32,642 nt of DNA from a virus. The stretch's first letter is position 1. Every line of letters starts with the position of its first letter. The position numbers and the translations under genes are program-made. The stretch lies in the IMG/VR virus record IMGVR_UViG_3300022208_000279, positions 1 to 32,642 of that record, one strand, 5' to 3'. Positions 27,502 through 32,642 of the stretch are shown here, one piece after another. The notes under the pieces were generated by a model. It was given only the letters and a program-made list of their open reading frames with translations, was not told the origin of the DNA and ran no database searches.

Positions 27502-28814
27502 GTGAGATTATCCCTCTCTGTCGCGATATTGACACCGACCGGCTGTACCGGACTAATGACGGTTCGGCGAAACTGATGCGTTGTCTGAGTCCGGAGTTTA
27601 ACACGCTTAATCTGGGGTGTTTTCTGCCGCAATATCCGATCTGGACTGAGGGCAACACGTATGCTGTCGGGGATATTGTCTTTGGCAGGGTAGAGTTTGG
27701 CACTCCTGTGGTCCTGTATATCTGCGGCGTCTTTGAGTGCCGAGTTGCACATACCGCAACAAGCGGCAATGCACCCTCTGCCAACAGCAGTTGGAGTGTT
27801 TGCCAGGTGGAAACGACACTTCACTGGCGAGCCTTGGGAACCACGCGGCTGTTGGAGCATCCGGTCTGCGGATCATTGGCATCCGGTGGGGCTGAACCGT
27901 ATGGCGGCATCAATAAATCGCCAACGGGCGTGTTGATTGCATTAAGTGGCATTACTCCCAAGCCCGACCATCTGGACTATCCGGAGATTGCATGGCATCA
28001 TGATTATAACGGGGTTTATTGCATTCCAGCTATGTATGGGTACACCGGGGGAACATGGTATATTGGCGGTCTCTGTGATGGAGACTTAAAGTGGACCTTA
28101 GAATTTGATCCGATGCTGCCTTGGGGCGACTGCGAAGAGGGAGCCCGAAAAATGTCCATCCGTCATCTCAAACGAACCCTCTCGGACAACTGGTGGTACT
28201 GGACGTATCTCTTTTGTGGTTCGCATGAGATTTCTCTCTGTGAAACCAGCTATACCGACAGCAACCTGTTCCTGCCGCCGCCGTACTGGCCTTATTATTG
28301 GTGGGATACGGATCCGGCGATTGTCGCGTATCGACAGTCGTTAATTCCTGCTCGTGATTGTACGGGATATGATAACTATGGGGCCATTCCACCGTTTAGC
28401 GGTTGGGGTGGAACAGTGAGTTTCCTCGGATTTACGGATTATATGACGGTGGGCTTTGACGATTACAGCGTTGAGTATTTCAATAATGGCGAAAGTGCTA
28501 CTGTCCGCTGGCGATTTGCCCTGTTTGGCTCCGGCGGTAAACGCGTCATCCTGAAGAATAATATCGCGTGTGACCTCTTTCGCCTGGATTTTCAGGGTAT
28601 CGACTGGGACATCTTTTTGGGATGTACGACATCCCCGGTCACGCCGGATGAGGATGGGTGGTTTGAAGCTACGGTTTCGCTGACGGACGGCATGACCATC
28701 ACGGATTTTGGAGTCACCAATGTCAATGCCTATAACTGGCGGTATCAGTGCACCCTTAGCAGTGATCTGGCTGCCGGGACCGCCTATCTTGGATCGTTGA
28801 GACAGAGTTCATAA
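27498..28814 (+). CDS. large tail-tip protein with CBM5/12-like segment
   Basis: I start it at ATG 27498, which overlaps the preceding stop. The 438-residue product contains at about 47-100 a carbohydrate-binding-like pattern (PIWTEGNTYAVGDIVFGRV, then FECRVAHTATSGNAPSANSS, ending in W99), similar to chitin-binding CBM5/12 repeats. The remaining parts are aromatic-rich beta structure with about nine tryptophans between residues 190 and 270. A role in host surface binding is inferred. The segment's function cannot be shown from sequence alone. Confidence 0.5.
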   Translation: MSEIIPLCRDIDTDRLYRTNDGSAKLMRCLSPEFNTLNLGCFLPQYPIWTEGNTYAVGDIVFGRVEFGTPVVLYICGVFECRVAHTATSGNAPSANSSWSVCQVETTLHWRALGTTRLLEHPVCGSLASGGAEPYGGINKSPTGVLIALSGITPKPDHLDYPEIAWHHDYNGVYCIPAMYGYTGGTWYIGGLCDGDLKWTLEFDPMLPWGDCEEGARKMSIRHLKRTLSDNWWYWTYLFCGSHEISLCETSYTDSNLFLPPPYWPYYWWDTDPAIVAYRQSLIPARDCTGYDNYGAIPPFSGWGGTVSFLGFTDYMTVGFDDYSVEYFNNGESATVRWRFALFGSGGKRVILKNNIACDLFRLDFQGIDWDIFLGCTTSPVTPDEDGWFEATVSLTDGMTITDFGVTNVNAYNWRYQCTLSSDLAAGTAYLGSLRQSS

Positions 28815-28816
28815 CC

Positions 28817-29221
28817 ATGGGATGCTGCGGAAAAATATCAAAGGGACTTTCGATTGCCAAGGGCAACCTGGCGGTGGTGCTCGAAAAAATCAACTTGCTG
28901 CCACCCGATCCGTTTATGTATCATTCGGTCCGGCTGCGGGCGTGTCGTTCATGTAAGTATCACACCTATCTGACCGAGAGTGAGTTCCTGGACTGGATTG
29001 ATGAACATGGCGGATTGGTCAAGTTCGTTGCTGAGATTGATATCCTGGACCAGTGGCCGCCACTGCCCATTGAACAGGAAAAGCCCGGAGCGAAATTGTT
29101 CTGCAGTCTGTGTAAATGCTGGCTGCCAGCGAAAGCGTATGTCAAACAAGAAAATTGCCCAATCCAGCATCCGGATTGGCGAAAACCGAAGTGCTTCTTC
29201 AATACAAAGGAAACCTTATAA
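28817..29221 (+). CDS. cysteine-rich protein of the tail-fibre cluster
   Basis: The 134-residue protein begins MGCCGKISKG. It has paired cysteines in RACRSCKYHTYLT (about 42-54) and in FCSLCKCWLPAKAYVKQENC (about 94-113), with a further Cys near its end. The spacing resembles a zinc-binding site or disulfide-stabilised accessory. The start is two bases after the previous stop. It lies between two likely fibre genes and may serve as a fibre-assembly factor. Family unknown. Confidence 0.5.
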   Translation: MGCCGKISKGLSIAKGNLAVVLEKINLLPPDPFMYHSVRLRACRSCKYHTYLTESEFLDWIDEHGGLVKFVAEIDILDQWPPLPIEQEKPGAKLFCSLCKCWLPAKAYVKQENCPIQHPDWRKPKCFFNTKETL

Positions 29222-30924
29222 TGTCTGAAAAATACTGGTATGGCGGCGTGACGAATCACCGAGGCGAATGGGACTGGGAAGGTATCGCCCCCTTTACGAT
29301 TTATGCAGGAAATTTGGTCAACGTCGGTGGACTGTGTGGGATTGGCGCTGTTGGGCATGGTTTAATGCCTGGCGATGAGATCACCATCGCTGGAACATCC
29401 ACGATTGACGGCACATATAATGTCCACACATCAACGACGGCCGATGTTATCGTTATTGATCTGCCCTTTTTCCTGCTGTCTGGCACAAACTCGATTGTTT
29501 CGGGGACTCAGTGGACGGCATCAGGAATCAATCTATACACGTCCGGCGTCCAGGCCGGAATGAGGATCAAGCTCTTCAATGGCGCTACGTTGCTGGGTGC
29601 AAAATACTCCGGCAGCAACGGCATCGTTGCAGGCACGGCGTTCACGGCATCGGGTGTAGACTTCTATGCGATGGGTGTCGAGGTTGGAATGACCGTCAAA
29701 CTGACCAGTGTTGGAAGCGGGTATCTTGGCGAGTTTGCGATTACGAGCATTACGGATGCGACTCACTTGGTGATTGAGGACACCGGCACATCCGAAAGCG
29801 GCCTGACCTGGGAAATCCAGGTGCGTGACGAGGCCACATGGGGCGGCTTTGAAATCATCGCCGTCACGGATGCAACCCATTTGCAGCTTGAATCGACCGG
29901 TCTTTCCCAAAGCGGTGTAACTTATGAAATTAACCGGGGTGAGACCTTTGATGGCACCGAAACCATCACGCCCAACATCGATTCCAACTGGAAACTGGTC
30001 ACTGATGGAAGTAACACTGACAAGCCCACCGATGGAGATGTGGTCCAATTCAATGATCGGGCGTATTACAACAGTACTGCCCAACGATACCAGGACTGCA
30101 CCATCAATGTCGATGCGGCCGGAACGGGAACGCCCAATCTGGGTGGGATGTTTGTTTCGGCTGGATTTAATGGCCATCTTGGTAGTGAGTCGAATCCAGT
30201 GGAGATTAATTGCCAAAACAACGACATTGTTGTGGACGGTGAATGCACAATTTATTTGAAACTATCCGCCGGAGCAGGAGCAGATGCAGGATGCGGGCGG
30301 TTGGTCGTCAATAATGAAAAGGCAAATGTCTATGTCTCCAGCCTGCTTAACGATGTGAGTAATGTGTGCCTGTATGATTTGCTGATCTGCCTGAAGGGGT
30401 ATCTCTGGATTCAGGATAATTGTGCGGTAGGGGAGTTGGTTTCCGCCAACTATAGCTCATTCGTCGATGCAGGCGTCGGGATTGAAAATATCAAGGCAGG
30501 CACACCGTGCAGGATCACGGCCGTCAAGGGCGAGATTGTATGGCGGTCGAAGATTGACCAAGTCAAACTTTTTGATGCGGAGTTTGCCTGGGGGGATGAA
30601 GATATGACCGAGGTGGTCAATTATGCCTGCAATCTTCTGACCATCTACTCCAAGAGCGGTGAGTTCCAGTGGCAGATGGCCGACACCGGCGAATCAGTCA
30701 TCAAGCAGTTTGTGCTGTACGCTGGAAACCTGATCGCCTCCCAGTCGGTCAACAGCGGCTATAAAAAGAAAATCGGCACGGGCACCGAAATCAGCGAATT
30801 GTGGCCGGATGCAACCGCCAACCTAAACAGTTCATCCAACAATGTGTTAATTGCTGCTGGCTCCAAATTGGAATCGCATGGGGGGACATTAATTGCCTCC
30901 AGTGGCTCATTGTTAGGATGGTAA
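29221..30924 (+). CDS. tail fibre-like protein with internal repeats
   Basis: I start it at ATG 29221, preceded by AAAGGAAA (an in-frame earlier TTG at 29116 has no SD). The 567-residue product has two repeat pairs. SIVSGTQWTASGINLYTSGV (about 91-110) matches GIVAGTAFTASGVDFYAMGV (about 135-154). FAITSITDATHLVIEDTGTS (about 172-191) matches FEIIAVTDATHLQLESTGLS (about 210-229). The rest is beta-rich with G/S/T turns, like a fibre or beta-helix. It is the last structural gene of the run and the likely host-range protein. The first residues (MSEKYWYGGV) are aromatic-rich. Confidence 0.55.
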   Translation: MSEKYWYGGVTNHRGEWDWEGIAPFTIYAGNLVNVGGLCGIGAVGHGLMPGDEITIAGTSTIDGTYNVHTSTTADVIVIDLPFFLLSGTNSIVSGTQWTASGINLYTSGVQAGMRIKLFNGATLLGAKYSGSNGIVAGTAFTASGVDFYAMGVEVGMTVKLTSVGSGYLGEFAITSITDATHLVIEDTGTSESGLTWEIQVRDEATWGGFEIIAVTDATHLQLESTGLSQSGVTYEINRGETFDGTETITPNIDSNWKLVTDGSNTDKPTDGDVVQFNDRAYYNSTAQRYQDCTINVDAAGTGTPNLGGMFVSAGFNGHLGSESNPVEINCQNNDIVVDGECTIYLKLSAGAGADAGCGRLVVNNEKANVYVSSLLNDVSNVCLYDLLICLKGYLWIQDNCAVGELVSANYSSFVDAGVGIENIKAGTPCRITAVKGEIVWRSKIDQVKLFDAEFAWGDEDMTEVVNYACNLLTIYSKSGEFQWQMADTGESVIKQFVLYAGNLIASQSVNSGYKKKIGTGTEISELWPDATANLNSSSNNVLIAAGSKLESHGGTLIASSGSLLGW

Positions 30925-30940
30925 AATTAGGATGGTAAAA
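30913..30940 (+). repeat. tandem duplication of a 14-bp unit
   Basis: TTAGGATGGTAAAA is repeated exactly at 30913-30926 and 30927-30940. The first copy contains the stop codon of the fibre gene. It sits 5 bases before the -35 box of the strong promoter and may be an operator or simply slippage. Confidence 0.65.
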
Positions 30941-30945
30941 TGAAA

Positions 30946-30975
30946 TTGACAGAAACCGCGTATTGTTTGTATAAT
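30946..30975 (+). promoter_or_regulatory. strong sigma-70-type promoter
   Basis: TTGACA (30946-30951) and TATAAT (30970-30975) are both exact consensus hexamers, separated by 18 bases. Transcription would start near 30982, just before the structured RNA. This is the only fully consensus promoter I noticed in the window. It should be read by the host housekeeping sigma factor, so the RNA is likely made in the prophage state. Confidence 0.75.
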
Positions 30976-30981
30976 GAGGGG

Positions 30982-31068
30982 CAATTAAAAAGCTCCTTCT
31001 GCCGCCTGTGGTGTAGCCCTGGGAAGTTCACTAACTTCCTCCTCCTTCTTGCCACAGGCGGTCTTTTT
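30982..31068 (+). ncRNA. structured regulatory RNA, C4-antisense-RNA-like
   Basis: CCGCCTGTGG (31002-31011) pairs perfectly with CCACAGGCGG (31052-31061). Inside is a second hairpin GGAAGTT-CACT-AACTTCC (31022-31039). CTCCTTCT occurs on both sides (30993-31000 and 31042-31049), each just before GCC. The second copy is part of a CU-rich tract, CCTCCTCCTTCTT, that is complementary to Shine-Dalgarno sequences. A T-run follows the outer stem. The GTGTAGCCC and GTTCACTAACTT segments resemble, from memory, the phage P1/P7 C4 antisense RNA family (Rfam RF01695). C4 blocks antirepressor translation. The family call is unverified, while the fold is directly visible. Confidence 0.6.
31002..31068 (+). 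terminator. intrinsic terminator-like end of the small RNA
   Basis: The 10-bp outer stem (CCGCCTGTGG/CCACAGGCGG) is followed by TCTTTTT (31062-31068). The stem encloses 40 bases, which is longer than most terminators, so termination may be partial and allow read-through to the xis-like and int genes. Confidence 0.55.
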
Positions 31069-31142
31069 CAACAACCATCTTTTGTCTTGTCTGTATTAAT
31101 CAATCATCTTAGCTTTTAACCCCATTTTTGAGAGGAGTGACG

Positions 31143-31352
31143 GTGCAGAATTTTCCTGAATTAATGACTGAGGACGAAGTAATTCAATTCCTACGGATTC
31201 CCGAAATCAGCAAAGCCGCCAACTATCGGCATGTGATTGAAAACCTCAAGCGGATGCATGACCTGCCCTGTATCCATATCTGCCGACAGCCGCTATATCC
31301 CTTGGATTCTGTGCGAAATTGGGTCAAAAATAAGGCATTATTGGAGGAATAG
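31143..31352 (+). CDS. excisionase-like small HTH protein
   Basis: I start it at GTG 31143, five bases after the SD GAGGAG. A TTG at 31128 is in frame but lies before the SD. The 69-residue product begins MQNFPELMTEDEVIQFLRIP. It carries an HTH_17/MerR-like beginning (about 8-30, LMTEDEVIQFLRIPEIS), a central helix (YRHVIENLKRMHD) and a terminal basic strand with PLYPLDSVRNWVKN. Excisionases and AlpA-like regulators have this shape and usually sit beside the integrase. The CU-rich RNA upstream can pair with six bases of its SD. Directionality control is inferred. Confidence 0.6.
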   Translation: MQNFPELMTEDEVIQFLRIPEISKAANYRHVIENLKRMHDLPCIHICRQPLYPLDSVRNWVKNKALLEE

Positions 31353-31353
31353 A

Positions 31354-31443
31354 GTGGATTTATTGGCCCAAATAATTCATAATAAAGACCAGGTTAATCC
31401 AGGTCTAACCGGCGTCATGAGTCAGAAAGGAATGGCTCAATGA
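31354..31443 (+). CDS. 29-codon ORF coupled to the integrase
   Basis: A GTG (31354) with GGAGG at 31342-31346 (spacing 7) opens 29 codons, MDLLAQIIHNKDQVNPGLTG then VMSQKGMAQ. Its TGA (31441-31443) overlaps the integrase ATG (31440). No function is apparent. The tight overlap suggests that its translation delivers ribosomes to the integrase gene, which has only a weak SD (AAAGGAATG) of its own. Confidence 0.4.
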   Translation: MDLLAQIIHNKDQVNPGLTGVMSQKGMAQ

Positions 31444-32642
31444 TGAGACAAAAAAAACTGGTTACACTCTGGGAAAGGCCATCTTCGGATGGCAAAGGTT
31501 TTACCTATTACCTGCTCTTTAACGATGAAAACGGGATTCGACGGCAACGGTCGCTCGGTCACGCCGACAAGCGAAAAGCAGAACGGCAGCGGGACAAGTT
31601 TGAGCGGCAATTGCGGATGGGAATGGTAGAGCCAAGTTCTTTGAAAATTAAAGACTTCGTAAAAGACAGCTTGGCAAGGACGGGCGATCAAATTCGCGAA
31701 AGCACTCGCAATGAGTATGCATCAGGGGTGAAAGATTTTATCAAACGAATCGGCAACCTTGATGTTCGAGATGTGACGCTTACGCATGGAGAAAAATACC
31801 GACAACTCTGTCTGGACGATGGCAATTCGCCTGCGACGGTCACCAAAAAACTCAAGCATTTAAAACGATTGTTTCAGTTGGGAGTCAACAGGCGGCAACT
31901 CGACGAGAATCCTTTTAAGTTTGTGGATACTCCCAAGACCCGCAAAAAGAAGATTCGTATCTACTCGGAAGCAGAATGCCAAAGCATCCTTAAGGTTGCT
32001 CAAGAATATAGTGTAGAATGGGATCTGCAATACCGACCCAAATGGGATTTGCTAATTATTGTGGCGTTGGCAACCGGGATGCGACGTGCCGAACTTCTAA
32101 ATTGCACCTGGAGCGATGTGGATTTTGAACAGCAGGTGATTAACGTCACTCCCAAAGAGGATACGAAAGCAACATGGCGCTGGGATATTAAGGACTCCGA
32201 TGAACGAATGCTGCCGCTGACCAATGAGGTGACGCAACTCCTTGTGGACCATCATGCCAAGCAACCTGAGGGCTATCCTTATGTATTCGTGCCTGTTGGG
32301 CGATATGATGTCATTCAAACGCTCCGAGCCAAAGGGCAGTGGACATACTCGGATTCTCGATTGAAGGTTGTAAATAATTTTACTCCGCAATTCGAGAAAA
32401 TCCTGAAAACGGCCAAGGTCAAAAAAGGGCAGTTTCACGACCTGCGACGTACGGCAATCACAAATTGGTTTGCCAATGGCATGGGGGAGCACGACGTCAT
32501 GGTTCTGGCGGGTCACTCTAATTTTGCGACCACGCATGAATTTTACTTGGCGGTGGCAGATGATTTAGTGGACCGAGCAAGGCGGGCATCCGTGAAAAGT
32601 ATTGATCAAAATCTGTTGCAAATCTGTTGCAGGAGCATATAA
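31440..32642 (+). CDS. int: tyrosine recombinase / phage integrase
   Basis: The 400-residue protein has an N-terminal arm-binding-like domain (about 1-62), a core-binding SAM-like domain (about 68-162) and a C-terminal catalytic domain. The catalytic domain contains R215 (TGMRRAEL), a basic K243 in DTKATWRWDI, H333 and R336 (FHDLRRTAI), H359 (LAGHSN) and nucleophile Y369 (THEFYL). It should integrate and excise the phage at a host att site. The protein ends LLQICCRSI at the last base of the window, so attP and its flank are not visible. A tandem repeat of 11 bp lies in the last 35 bases. Confidence 0.88.
   Translation: MMRQKKLVTLWERPSSDGKGFTYYLLFNDENGIRRQRSLGHADKRKAERQRDKFERQLRMGMVEPSSLKIKDFVKDSLARTGDQIRESTRNEYASGVKDFIKRIGNLDVRDVTLTHGEKYRQLCLDDGNSPATVTKKLKHLKRLFQLGVNRRQLDENPFKFVDTPKTRKKKIRIYSEAECQSILKVAQEYSVEWDLQYRPKWDLLIIVALATGMRRAELLNCTWSDVDFEQQVINVTPKEDTKATWRWDIKDSDERMLPLTNEVTQLLVDHHAKQPEGYPYVFVPVGRYDVIQTLRAKGQWTYSDSRLKVVNNFTPQFEKILKTAKVKKGQFHDLRRTAITNWFANGMGEHDVMVLAGHSNFATTHEFYLAVADDLVDRARRASVKSIDQNLLQICCRSI
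32609..32630 (+). repeat. tandem 11-bp repeat in the integrase 3' end
   Basis: AAATCTGTTGC occurs exactly twice without a gap (32609-32619 and 32620-32630). It lies in codons for Q-N-L-L-Q-I-C-C at the C-terminal end of the integrase. Because it is close to the expected attachment site, it could be an Int or Xis binding site or att core. It may also be only a coding repeat. Confidence 0.55.

Overview
The window reads as one complete temperate tailed phage or prophage genome of the Caudoviricetes type. It runs from a sigma-factor gene whose ATG is base 1 to a tyrosine integrase whose stop codon is the last base. The host is not shown directly. The moderate GC content, the Shine-Dalgarno use and the style of several phage proteins remind me of prophages of Planctomycetota, especially Phycisphaerae. 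These reminders are the fused protease/capsid, the small protein before the portal, the beta-helix and tail proteins, and the split tail chaperone. That assignment is an inference from memory, not a search result.

Left part (1-8550, all + strand): an early and replication module. In order it holds a small sigma-70-like factor, a winged-helix regulator, a RecE-like PD-(D/E)XK nuclease, a tRNA(CAT)-like sequence with a shortened D-arm, a Sak4-like RecA-fold ATPase, a DUF669 ssDNA-binding-type protein, an Hjc-like nuclease, small membrane and zinc-ribbon proteins, an SF2 helicase and a large primase-polymerase/RepA-type helicase. Together these look like a self-sufficient recombination-dependent replication system. 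A 250-bp cluster of GGACAT/ATGTCC repeats with a perfect 13-bp inverted repeat spans the 3' end of the primase gene and the following 350-bp non-coding stretch. It is the best candidate for an origin or a regulatory iteron array.

Middle (8552-11366): a ParB-like/DNA methyltransferase fusion on the + strand meets, tail to tail, a four-gene minus-strand operon ending in a HARE-HTH protein. The operon starts from a divergent control region at 11223-11366.

Right part (11367-30924, + strand): a lambda-like packaging and head module. It holds a small protein, TerL, a second sigma-like factor, a gpW-sized protein, a lambda-type portal, a protease-scaffold-capsid fusion and a DUF2190 protein. A siphovirus-like connector and tail module follows: a joining protein, a coiled-coil/membrane protein, a tail terminator-like protein, a beta-helix protein, a gp10-like protein, the tail tube, a chaperone with a likely -1 frameshift, a lipoprotein-like protein, the tape measure and distal tail proteins.

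Right end (30925-32642): a near-consensus sigma-70 promoter, a compact structured RNA with CU-rich anti-Shine-Dalgarno segments and an intrinsic terminator (resembling C4 antisense RNA), an excisionase-like gene, a 29-codon ORF and the integrase. I could not identify an endolysin or a CI-like repressor.
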